Positions 1 through 7,004 of a stretch of 7,004 nucleotides of DNA are shown here, one piece after another. The stretch covers positions 1-7,004 of the forward strand of contig CAAGKW010000091.1 in the NCBI GenBank assembly GCA_900770585.1, written 5' to 3'. Below the pieces are notes generated by a model. It was not told the origin of the DNA and ran no database searches. It worked only from the letters and a program-made list of their open reading frames with translations. The DNA comes from an uncultured Alistipes sp. Its GTDB lineage: Bacteria > Bacteroidota > Bacteroidia > Bacteroidales > Rikenellaceae. The translations under genes were made by a program, and so were the position numbers. The first letter of the stretch is position 1, and every line of letters begins with the position of its first letter.

Positions 1-1824
1 CATTGCCGAAGTATGGGTCAGACGATACTGCAAAACACCCATATAGTTGTTCTCGGCGCTGAAATCGGGATCGCCCTCAACAACCTTTTCAAGCTTAGCG
101 CCCAGCGATTCAGCCAAAGCGGGATCGGCAAACTTAACCTCGCCCGAAACCTCGGGAACGTACATATAGTTGGGATCCAGCACGCAGTAGATCAGCGCGT
201 AAGCTACGTTATTCTCGTCGTAGAAGACGATCGTAGCCTCGTTCTCGCCGTCGAAGCCTGCCTGAGTGTTGGGGAACAGACCATTTGCGGGATCGTCACC
301 CAGACGCATACGGACCTTATAGCCATTGGTCAGCTCCTTATGCGAAGCGCTCTTCTCGATCGTGATCCAGCAGGTCGACAGATCGTAAGTCGAGCTGTAA
401 GCACCATCGAAACCGTAGATCTCGTAGCGCGAGAAGGGCTTCGAGAAGATCAGGTCATCGCCCGAATCGTTCGAACGATAGGTCAGCTTATAGGCGTTGG
501 GGATCTGTGCCCAAGCGCCCTGCCACGGCCAAGCACCCGCAGCCAACTCAGCGAAATCAGCCGTGAAGGCGTGCATCGTCTCGATGTCGTTAGCATAGAT
601 AACGCCCTTATTCTCAGCCTCAGCGGGAGCCTCCTGCTTGATCGTGCTCACTACATACTGCTCATACTCAGCCTTCAAAGCCGTGCCATCGGCATTGAAC
701 AGATCGTAGTCGGGATCCGAGATCTTCGACGCCAGCGTGCGGGGCAGTGCCACCAGCATACCCTCGCGCTCAGCGCCCTCGTTCGGGGTCGTTGACACGA
801 AGAACTTGCGCGACCAAACACCAGCCTTGTCAGCTGCTGCGTCCCACTCCTCTTCCCACTCGATTGTGATCCAATCCGCTGCGGGCGACGAGGCGTAGAG
901 ATAACCGTTGTTCTTGACAATCTTATAGAGCTCGGCACCCTTCGGAGCGGTCATCGTTGCGATTGCACCCATTTCGAGATAGGTGTCGTTCGAGGCATTG
1001 AAGTAGTGACCCTCGGCATTGAACGTGAGCGCAGGCGAGATCGAAACCTCGCATACTGCCTCGCAAGCGGGCATATTTACCTTCAACTTGCTCACCTCAA
1101 CCGGTGCGCTCTCGTTGGTGAAGTCGTTGATCTTCAACTCAACGCTCTCAGCTGCAAAGGGATAAGCCTCCTTGACCGTACGAACGAAAACCTCGGTGCG
1201 ACCAGCCTCGCCCGACGTTACCGAGGGATCCAACCACGCGGGCAGCTCGCCACCGATAGCCCACTTGAAGTTGGTCTCGACAACCACGCGGTGCATATAC
1301 TGCTCGTTGTGCCACAAGAAATCGAGCGTCTGCACGGGGGTCGAACCATAGACATATGCGCCCTCGGCGTCGGTCTTGAAATCGATGTTAGCCTCGTCAT
1401 ACTGAGCCAGATAGACATTCACCGTACGAGCCAGCTTCATTCGGGTCAGCTTAGCGATAGTCTGCGTCTTGCCGTTCATCGTAAGCGCAACCTCGCACAC
1501 ACGGTCGGTATCGAACTCATCCAACTCGGCAACCTTGATCTTGATCTGCTGAGCACCTGCCTCACCCGTCATCGAGAGCTGACCAGCAGCGTCTGCCAAC
1601 GAGAAATATTGAGCCGACGACGAGGGGATCGAAACCTTCCAAGCCATATTGGGGTTGATCGAGAGCGTCACCGTCTCGCCGCTCTTGACAACCTTCTCGA
1701 CCAGCTTCGGGAAGTTCGGAGTGACCTCGGGTTCGGGATCGGGCTCCGGCTCGCAACCAATCGAGAGAACCGCTGCGGCGCACATCACCATCGCGGTCAT
1801 AAGTCGAATAATTTGCTTTTTCAT
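1..1824 (-). CDS. Large multi-module Ig/BACON-like PUL lipoprotein (DUF5003-like), 3' partial
   Basis: The frame runs open from the ATG at 1822-1824 to base 1, exactly 608 codons with no stop, so the C-terminus is outside the window. The N-terminus is a lipoprotein signal: MKKQIIRLM, a hydrophobic core, then LSIGC (Cys 24), followed by an acidic Pro-rich tether EPEPDPEPEVTP (25-36) that fits surface anchoring. After the tether come beta-rich modules: about 37-128 (SGETVTLSINPNMAWKVSIP, then DRVCEVALTMNG), 129-254 (FKWAIGGELPAWLDP, 187-201), 255-395 (DWITIE 317-322, then TPNEGAEREGM) and 400-550 (CWITIE 485-490). The Trp, then N...R, then hydrophobic strand layout resembles BACON/Ig domains, which often mediate glycan or mucin contact. 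The overall look recalls DUF5003 proteins of Bacteroidales PULs; that name is from memory only. No catalytic motif is seen. It follows the preceding gene after a 69-base AT-rich gap and probably belongs to the same operon. Ala and Val codons lean to GCT and GTT more than in the three upstream genes. The likely role is ligand capture at the cell surface, by inference. Confidence 0.85.
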   Translation of the reverse strand, partial: MKKQIIRLMTAMVMCAAAVLSIGCEPEPDPEPEVTPNFPKLVEKVVKSGETVTLSINPNMAWKVSIPSSSAQYFSLADAAGQLSMTGEAGAQQIKIKVAELDEFDTDRVCEVALTMNGKTQTIAKLTRMKLARTVNVYLAQYDEANIDFKTDAEGAYVYGSTPVQTLDFLWHNEQYMHRVVVETNFKWAIGGELPAWLDPSVTSGEAGRTEVFVRTVKEAYPFAAESVELKINDFTNESAPVEVSKLKVNMPACEAVCEVSISPALTFNAEGHYFNASNDTYLEMGAIATMTAPKGAELYKIVKNNGYLYASSPAADWITIEWEEEWDAAADKAGVWSRKFFVSTTPNEGAEREGMLVALPRTLASKISDPDYDLFNADGTALKAEYEQYVVSTIKQEAPAEAENKGVIYANDIETMHAFTADFAELAAGAWPWQGAWAQIPNAYKLTYRSNDSGDDLIFSKPFSRYEIYGFDGAYSSTYDLSTCWITIEKSASHKELTNGYKVRMRLGDDPANGLFPNTQAGFDGENEATIVFYDENNVAYALIYCVLDPNYMYVPEVSGEVKFADPALAESLGAKLEKVVEGDPDFSAENNYMGVLQYRLTHTSAM

Positions 1825-1893
1825 AAACGTTAGTATTAATTGATTTTTATAGAGTATTCATTTTATCTGTTCACATCTTGTTCGGGTGGCGGG
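1825..1893 (-). other. AT-rich intergenic leader before the last lipoprotein gene
   Basis: This 69-base gap is the only sizeable non-coding stretch. Read on the minus strand, it starts GC-rich just after the upstream TAA, then turns strongly AT-rich for the last 45 or so bases up to the ATG. I see no TTG or TTTG anywhere in it, so the Bacteroidales housekeeping promoter (-33 TTTG, -7 TAnnTTTG) is absent. I also see no convincing inverted repeat followed by a T-run, hence no intrinsic terminator. It most likely acts as an unstructured, A/U-rich translation-initiation leader, which in Bacteroidota substitutes for a Shine-Dalgarno sequence. Read-through from the upstream genes is the simplest model. 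Confidence 0.5.
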
Positions 1894-2814
1894 TTACATT
1901 CCCTCCTCGCGTTGCAGGCGCTCGGCCTCCTCGTCGCTCACCCACTCGAAGACATTGTAGAAGTCGCCAACCGTGCCGACCATCGCGCCCATCTTCTTCA
2001 CGTAGACATACAACCACACCACCGCAAAACGCTGGCACGAATTGAAGTACGACACGTTGTAGGGGCTTGTGGTGCCGAGCAACTTGTTGTCGCCGTGGAT
2101 CATACCGAACACCGACGCCTCGTCGCTCAACATCTGATCCTCGTCCATCGTGATCTTCGGCTCGGCGGGGTTGCTCGCATCGAAGCGCATCTTCACGTCG
2201 TAACCGTCGTAGAAGCAGTTGCGCAGAATGATCGTATTCTCCTCGGTCGGGTGCAGGTCGGCCTTCACCAGACGCTGGTACGAGAGGTTTTCGCCCGGAT
2301 AGTTGTACAACAACAGCGAGGTCATCACGCACCAACCCGTAAAGTTGTTCATATCGAACGGGCAACTCTTATACATCACCACCTTGGTCTGCGAGCCATT
2401 GGGATAGAGATCCCACTCCAACTGCTCGGGCAGCACCAATCTCAGCACGAAACCGAGCGAATCGGCCGCCTCGATCTTCTCGTAGTTGCCACGCACACGC
2501 ACCTCGGCTGCCATCTCGCCCGCGGGAATCGTCACCGAATTCGATTCGAGCGTGTAGTGAACACCCTCAATAGCGTTGCTGCCCTTATCGACAACCTCAA
2601 CACCGAACGTACGGTCGTAGTCGCACTTGATGGTCGAGGCCACCTTCACCGCAAACGCCTCGCCATCGGCCAGCACCATATTGGTCGAGAGCGAATCGGC
2701 AAACATCACATATTCGGGACCCGTGTAGGTCGTATACTCCTCGTTGCACGAGGTGGTCGACAGCGCCACCATTGCGACCACTGCCACCAACAAATATTTG
2801 CGTATATCTTTCAT
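1894..2814 (-). CDS. Accessory PUL lipoprotein, Calx-beta-like N-terminal half, DUF4984/DUF4843-type
   Basis: This is a probable surface or periplasmic lipoprotein of a SusC/D locus, in the position often held by SusE/F-like binding proteins. It is 306 residues from the ATG at 2812-2814. An in-frame GTG nine bases upstream (2823) would add three residues, but the ATG is preferred because it gives a standard MKDIRKYLLV signal start. The signal peptide ends in STTSC, Cys at residue 23, followed by NEE. Residues about 60-125 look like a beta-sandwich of Calx-beta/DUF4843 style, with AIEGVHYTLESNSVTIPAGE at 81-100 being the clearest trace. Residues about 150-306 form a second domain with CPFDMNNFTGW, a GYDVKMRFD strand, GMIHGDNKLL, and a C-terminal tail rich in aromatic residues ending WVSDEEAERLQREEGM. 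I associate this C-terminal part with DUF4984 from memory, without a search. It starts 13 bases after the susD stop. The domain names are tentative; the lipoprotein nature and PUL context are firm. No catalytic motif is visible, so a binding role is inferred. Confidence 0.8.
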   Translation of the reverse strand: MKDIRKYLLVAVVAMVALSTTSCNEEYTTYTGPEYVMFADSLSTNMVLADGEAFAVKVASTIKCDYDRTFGVEVVDKGSNAIEGVHYTLESNSVTIPAGEMAAEVRVRGNYEKIEAADSLGFVLRLVLPEQLEWDLYPNGSQTKVVMYKSCPFDMNNFTGWCVMTSLLLYNYPGENLSYQRLVKADLHPTEENTIILRNCFYDGYDVKMRFDASNPAEPKITMDEDQMLSDEASVFGMIHGDNKLLGTTSPYNVSYFNSCQRFAVVWLYVYVKKMGAMVGTVGDFYNVFEWVSDEEAERLQREEGM

Positions 2815-2827
2815 ACTTATCACTTGC

Positions 2828-4369
2828 TTAGTTGTTGCTTTCGTTGGGCTGGATCTCCGAGCCGGGCGACTCGATCTCGTGCTGCGGGATCGGCCACACG
2901 AACAGCGGATTGTCAGCCTTCACTTCGAGCGAGCTACCCTCCGAGAGCGACTGCTGCTGGGGCACACGCTTGAAGCCCTCGCCATTGCGATACAATTTGC
3001 CCCAACGCTTCAAGTCGTGCAGGCGGAAACCCTCCATATAGAGTTCGCGCACACGCTCGTCGGCAATCTGCTCGATGTAATTGTCCTTGGTCAGATTGAC
3101 CTTACCGCCCGACAGATAGCGCGCCGCGTGCAGCGTATTCATATCGGCCGATGCCTTCGAGTAGTCGGGCGTCGACTGACGGCAGTAGGCCTCGGCACGA
3201 ATCAGATACTGCTCGGCCAGACGGAACGGCTTGGGCATCGTCACGTGGTAGAGGTAACGCGACGAGATGTAGTTGCGGTTGCCGTAGTACTTAACCAACA
3301 GAGGCCACTGCAAGGCGTGGTCGTAGCCCGTCTGAGCCGTATAGAAATATGAGTTGTAGCGCATATCGTTCTGATCATAGAGATTGAGAACCCACTGCGC
3401 CGGAACATAGTCGGGATAGAAATAGTAGTAGTCGGTCGTGTAATTGAGGAATACCGAGCCGAGCGCACCGCCATACGACGTTTCGGTGAAACCAACCTGC
3501 CAGATGGTTTCGGTCGCCAGGTCGTATGCCCACATATAGTCGAAGAAAGACATATCTGCGGTGTAGAGCGAGGTGGCCGACGAGAGCGAGTAGACCTTGT
3601 TCGGGTGGTCGATCACGCGCGACGAGTAGTCGATGGCCGCCTCCCAATCCTGCATATAGAGCGCAACACGTGCGCGCAGAGCATAGACTGCACCCAGCGT
3701 CAGATAGTGTTGCGAGTAGAAGTCATTCTCGATGGGCAGCAGTTCCTCGGCCTTAGCCAAGTCGCTCAGCACCAACTGATAAGAGTCGTACAACGAGGCA
3801 CGGCGCGTGGGTTCGGGAGTCGAGTACAACGTGCGCACGACAACACCCAGCTCCTCCTTTGCCGTTGCGGGGTCGTAGGCCTTGCAGAAGAGTTTGATCA
3901 GCTCCGAGTAGCACAGCGCACGAATGGCGTGCACCTCACCTCGATACGATTCGAGCACGTCGATACGCTCGTCATCGGTCTGCGCCGCAACCACCCCATC
4001 GATACGCTCCAAGAAGAAGTTACAATTTGCGATCACACCGTAGAGCGCCGCATAGACCGACTCAACCTCCGACGTAGTCGAACGGATGTCCCACTGCCAG
4101 ATGTTACCGTAGGTGTTGGTGTAGCCATCGACCGCATAGACCATATCACACTGGATATCGGGCAGAAGGGTCAAGTAGCCACTCCACAGAGCCGCACTCT
4201 TCATATAGGCATAGATACCCGTCAGCGTCTGCTCGGCCTCCTCGTATGTTTTCATTGCGTCGTTCTGGGGGATTGCCGACTGCGGGTCCTTGTCCAGACA
4301 CGATGTTGCCGAGAACGCCACCAGCGCCGTCAGCACATATACTTTGATGAGTGAAAATATCTTTTTCAT
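2828..4369 (-). CDS. SusD/RagB-family nutrient-binding outer membrane lipoprotein
   Basis: This is the surface lipoprotein that forms a lid over the SusC barrel and binds the incoming ligand. It is 513 residues, normal for the family. The N-terminus is a lipoprotein signal peptide: MKKIF, a hydrophobic stretch, then SATSC with the lipidated Cys at residue 24, followed by LDKDP, where the acidic residues fit surface export. The SusD TPR-like helical core shows at residues 143-161 (RGEVHAIRALCYSELIKLF). The C-terminal part has the usual motifs: LIRAEAY, then ERVRELYMEGFRLHDLKRWG (438-457), and the closing PIPQHEI with downstream PGSEIQPN (from 493), matching the SusD consensus PIPxxEIxxNPxLxQN. 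The ATG is at 4367-4369 and the 16-base gap from the susC stop has no Shine-Dalgarno sequence, as is usual in Bacteroidota. The gene is surely co-transcribed and partnered with the upstream SusC. Five Cys besides the lipid Cys are noted, which is rather many, but no pairing can be inferred. The ligand is unknown. Confidence 0.97.
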   Translation of the reverse strand: MKKIFSLIKVYVLTALVAFSATSCLDKDPQSAIPQNDAMKTYEEAEQTLTGIYAYMKSAALWSGYLTLLPDIQCDMVYAVDGYTNTYGNIWQWDIRSTTSEVESVYAALYGVIANCNFFLERIDGVVAAQTDDERIDVLESYRGEVHAIRALCYSELIKLFCKAYDPATAKEELGVVVRTLYSTPEPTRRASLYDSYQLVLSDLAKAEELLPIENDFYSQHYLTLGAVYALRARVALYMQDWEAAIDYSSRVIDHPNKVYSLSSATSLYTADMSFFDYMWAYDLATETIWQVGFTETSYGGALGSVFLNYTTDYYYFYPDYVPAQWVLNLYDQNDMRYNSYFYTAQTGYDHALQWPLLVKYYGNRNYISSRYLYHVTMPKPFRLAEQYLIRAEAYCRQSTPDYSKASADMNTLHAARYLSGGKVNLTKDNYIEQIADERVRELYMEGFRLHDLKRWGKLYRNGEGFKRVPQQQSLSEGSSLEVKADNPLFVWPIPQHEIESPGSEIQPNESNN

Positions 4370-4385
4370 AGCGAATTTCGAGAGT

Positions 4386-7004
4386 TTAGAAGATCAGATC
4401 CAGACCAAACGTGAATTGGCGAGCCATCGGGTACTGAGCCGCATAGATGTTCGACGTACCCTCGGGATCCAGACCCGAGAACTTGGTGAACGTCAGCAGG
4501 TTCTGACCCTGAGCAAAGACTCTCAGACCGCGAATTACCGTACGTGTGCGCTCGGGCGCAACCTTGAACGAGTAGCTCAGCTGCACATTCTTCAAGCGCA
4601 GGAACGAGGCGTCCTCCAACAATCGGCTGTCGAACTCGGTGTAGACACCGTGGCGCGGAATGTCGGTAACATCGCCCGGCTCCTTCCAGCGATCGAGCAG
4701 GCGGCGCGACTGGTTGTACGACGCGAAACGACCGTTCGACTCGTCGAAATAGCGGTCGTTGTTGATCATCCAGCGGTCGGCAACCCAGCTGAACTGCGCA
4801 CTGAGCGACAGACCCTTCCAGCTCACTGCCGTACCGAAACCACCCTGCCACGGAGCGATGTAGCTCTTGCCGATGAGCACCTTGTCCTCGTCGCGGAGCT
4901 CGGTCGTCAGCGCTCCATTCTTGTCGTACCACAGCGCATCGCCATTGATCGGGTTTACACCTGCATAGCGGTTGATGTAGAACTCGCCAAGCGGGTGACC
5001 CACAACGAGTTTGGTATTGGTATTCGAGCGTTCGTACTCCTGAACACCGTTGTAAAGTTCGGTAATCTCATTATGGTTATACGACACATTGGCATTGACC
5101 GTCCAAAGGAAGTTCTTGGTCTGCACCAGCGTCGCCATCACGCTCAACTCGGCACCCACGTTGATCATCTCGCCCACGTTGTCCCAATAGTAACCGAAAC
5201 CCTGATCGGTGTAGGACTTGGGCACCTCCATCAACATATCCGACGTCTGCTTGTAGTAGGCCTCGAAGTCGACATTCAGGCGATTCCAGAAACCGAAGTG
5301 AGCACCGAGGTTGGTTGTCCACGGCTTCTCCCAACCCAACTTTTCGTTGCCGGGCTGGATCGGCGCAATACCTGCATCGCCCACATAGTCCAGACCGCCG
5401 CCAACCAATGCCGAGTGGACATAGTTGGGAATCGACGAGTTACCCGACGTACCGGTCGAGAGCGACAGCTGAGCGTTGGTCAGCCAGCGCGACGAAGACT
5501 CCATAAACTTCTCGTTGCGCATATTCCACATCAAGCCCACCGACCAGAAACCTGCCCAACGGCGCGACGCTCCGAAACGCGACGAGCCATCGGCACGAGC
5601 CGAAAACTCAACGAAGTAGCGACTATCGAGGTTATACTCCGCACGACCAAAGAACGACAGAAAACCGTAGTCCGAGTCGGTCGTGTCGCTCCACGACGTC
5701 GCGCGTGTGCCGTTCGAGATGTTGGTCAGCAGATCGTTGTTCTGGCCTGCGGTTGCCACGCTGAACGCCTCGTAGTGGTAGTCGACACCCTCCTGACCCA
5801 CCATAAAGTTGAACGAGTGGAGGTGCTCGGTCTGCTTCGAGAAGTTATAGTTGATGGTATTGGTCACGGTCAGCTGCATTCCGTCGGTCGACGAGCGCGA
5901 TGCCGAGCCACTGCCCTGATTGGGAGCATAACTCGGATAGGACACTCCGAAACCTGTCGTATGGCCATAGTCCAGACCAAACTGCGAACGGAGCGTCAAG
6001 CCCTCGATCGGTCGAGCCTCGCCATAGACCGTAGCCAACATTTTATACTTTTTGAACGACACGGGGTTGTTCTCCAACCACTCCAACGGGTTCTGTCCCT
6101 GACCCTTCCACGAGCCGTCAGAGATCGACGCCAACGAGCCGTCAGCGCGGTGAGGATCCCAATAGGGCATCATAAATCGGGCAGCTGAGATGGGCGTAAC
6201 GAGCGTATAGGCACCCTCGTCGGCCTGCTGGATATTCTGGAAGTTGAACATCACGTTTGCACCGACCTTCAACCACTTGGCCGCGCGACGATCAAAATTC
6301 ACACGACCCGAATAGCGATCGAACAACGAGCCTGCCGCCGTACCCTCCTGGCTGTAATAGCCGCCCGAGAGGTAGTAGTTGGTCTTCTCATCAGCACCCG
6401 ACACCGAGAGTTCGTAGCTCTGCAACATCGCCGCCGAGTTATAGACCTCGTCGAGCCAATTCACGTTGATCTGCGACAGCAGGTTATAGTTCTGACCCGA
6501 GGTCATACCGATCTCCTTCTCGTATTGGATTCGCTCGGCGGTGTTCATCAGATCCCAATTGCCACGCGCCACCTGCGAGATACCCAACTGAGTGCGGAAC
6601 TCGATCGTCGGGCGGTCGTCGATCTGACCGCGCTTGGTGGTGATCACGATCACACCATTTGCCGCACGGGCGCCATAGATCGAGGTCGACGAGGCGTCCT
6701 TCAACACCGAAATCGACTCAATATCAGCAGGATTGATCGTATTGAAATCCGACGCTGCAATGGGCACGCCATCGAGGATATAGAGCGGCGCCGTACCCGA
6801 GTTGATCGAGTTCGTACCGCGGATAGTCATCACGGCCGACGCGCTGGGCTCTCCCGTATTCGACAACACCGTCAGACCCGCCACCTGACCTTGCAGCGCC
6901 TGGTCGAAGGCCGCCGTCGGGGTCTTTTCGATCTGTGCGGCTTTGACGGTCGAAACGGTGCCGGTCAAAGAAACCTTCGTTTTTGTGCCTTACGCGATGG
7001 CTAC
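4386..7004 (-). CDS. SusC/RagA-family TonB-linked outer membrane receptor, 5' partial, interrupted by an in-frame TAA
   Basis: This is an outer-membrane TonB-dependent transporter of the SusC/RagA type, which imports oligosaccharides or peptides captured by its SusD partner using energy from TonB-ExbBD. Counting from the TTG at 6968, residues 1-115 are the plug domain: LQGQVAGL (25-32), an IRG motif (49-51), PLYILDGVP (61-69), then the hallmark NPADIESISVLKDASS and YGARAANGVIVITTKRG stretch (79-114). The remainder, about 740 residues, is the beta-barrel with repeated aromatic strands, ending in LRLKNVQLSYSF, a GQNLLTFTKFSGLDPEG block and a terminal FGLDLIF that fits a BAM recognition strand. 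The family is usually about 1000-1100 residues, so the signal peptide, carboxypeptidase-regulatory-like domain and TonB box lie outside the window. Twelve codons precede the TTG in frame and read VAIA-stop-GTKTKVS; the stop replaces the expected Tyr. The TTG is therefore unlikely to be the real start, because a protein beginning there would have no signal peptide. The stop codon is TAA at 4386-4388, 16 bases before susD. Family assignment is certain; intactness is not. Confidence 0.95.
6990..6992 (-). other. In-frame TAA inside the conserved SusC 'AYGT' motif
   Basis: Read on the minus strand from the window edge, the codons are GTA GCC ATC GCG TAA GGC ACA AAA ACG AAG GTT TCT TTG ACC. SusC proteins typically carry a segment like VVVAYGTxxKxSLTG here, so the TAA sits exactly at the Tyr codon. 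TAC or TAT would restore the motif with one substitution; no insertion or deletion is needed, as the frame is correct on both sides. The site is 12 bases from the end of the window, so an error near a contig end is a serious possibility if the window edge is a contig end. Otherwise it is a nonsense mutation. Confidence 0.85.

Noticed and set aside
1735..1755. Short repetitive stretch of GAG/CCC-type codons near the start of the large lipoprotein
   Set aside because: It encodes the EPEPDPEPE tether after the lipidated Cys. It is too short and coding-explained to be called a repeat element.
13..1833. Two plus-strand open frames (13-795 and 1006-1833) opposite the large lipoprotein
   Set aside because: Both are in codon register with the minus-strand frame, which has a clean signal peptide, lipobox and continuous 608 codons. 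They are shadows.
2815..2823. GTG at 2823 as the start of the third gene
   Set aside because: It adds only three residues before an ATG that gives a normal Lys-containing signal peptide start, and there is no Shine-Dalgarno sequence to favour it.
1840..2973. A 377-codon plus-strand open frame opposite the third gene
   Set aside because: It is a codon-aligned antisense shadow of the lipoprotein gene at 1894-2814, explained by the same avoidance of TTA, CTA and TCA. Its product has no family resemblance.
2744..4354. Plus-strand open frames at 2744-3352 and 3605-4354 opposite susD
   Set aside because: They are codon-aligned with susD on the other strand and show no domain; susD is complete with all family motifs.
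4290..6188. A 632-codon open frame on the plus strand opposite susC
   Set aside because: Over susC it runs in exact antisense codon register, so it stays open simply because susC seldom uses TTA, CTA or TCA, whose complements are stops. It ends where susC has a TCA Ser codon. The translated product is rich in Arg, His, Ile and Leu with no recognisable domain, and the opposite frame is an unmistakable SusC.
6966..6968. TTG as the true start of a complete 860-residue SusC
   Set aside because: The protein would lack a signal peptide and could not reach the outer membrane. The codons upstream of the TAA still encode SusC-like sequence, so the TTG is an internal Leu of the SLTG motif.

Overview
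The window looks like part of a polysaccharide-utilisation-type locus (PUL) from a member of the Bacteroidota, most likely an Alistipes-like Bacteroidales. The evidence is a canonical SusC/SusD pair, several Sus-style lipoproteins, start codons without Shine-Dalgarno sequences, and a fairly GC-rich genome that favours TCG (Ser) and GAG (Glu) and largely avoids TCA, TTA and CTA. The genus is inferred from composition and protein style, not proven.

All four real genes lie on the minus strand and are transcribed from high to low coordinates. In transcription order they are: (1) a SusC/RagA TonB-dependent receptor, 4386-7004, whose 5' end lies beyond the window; (2) a SusD/RagB lipoprotein, 2828-4369, complete; (3) a ~306-residue lipoprotein with a Calx-beta-like N-terminal half and a DUF4984/DUF4843-type appearance, 1894-2814, complete; (4) a large multi-module lipoprotein with Ig/BACON-like units and a DUF5003-like appearance, 1-1824, still open at the window edge after 608 codons. 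Gaps are 16, 13 and 69 bases, so one operon is likely. There is no RNA gene, CRISPR array, insertion sequence, regulator or carbohydrate-active enzyme in the window.

By analogy with known Sus systems, SusC is the outer-membrane transporter, SusD is its hinged surface lid and ligand binder, and the two further lipoproteins are probably surface proteins that help capture the ligand (comparable in position to SusE/SusF). The ligand cannot be told from this window.

The most notable oddity is at the right edge. The SusC frame contains an in-frame TAA (6990-6992) exactly where the conserved Tyr of the SusC 'AYGT' motif should be, one base change from TAC or TAT. It is either an error near a sequence end, a nonsense mutation, or the junction of a silent SusC copy. 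A second point is that the last gene differs from its neighbours in synonymous codon choice and is preceded by the only sizeable AT-rich gap. The long plus-strand open frames are antisense shadows and were not annotated.
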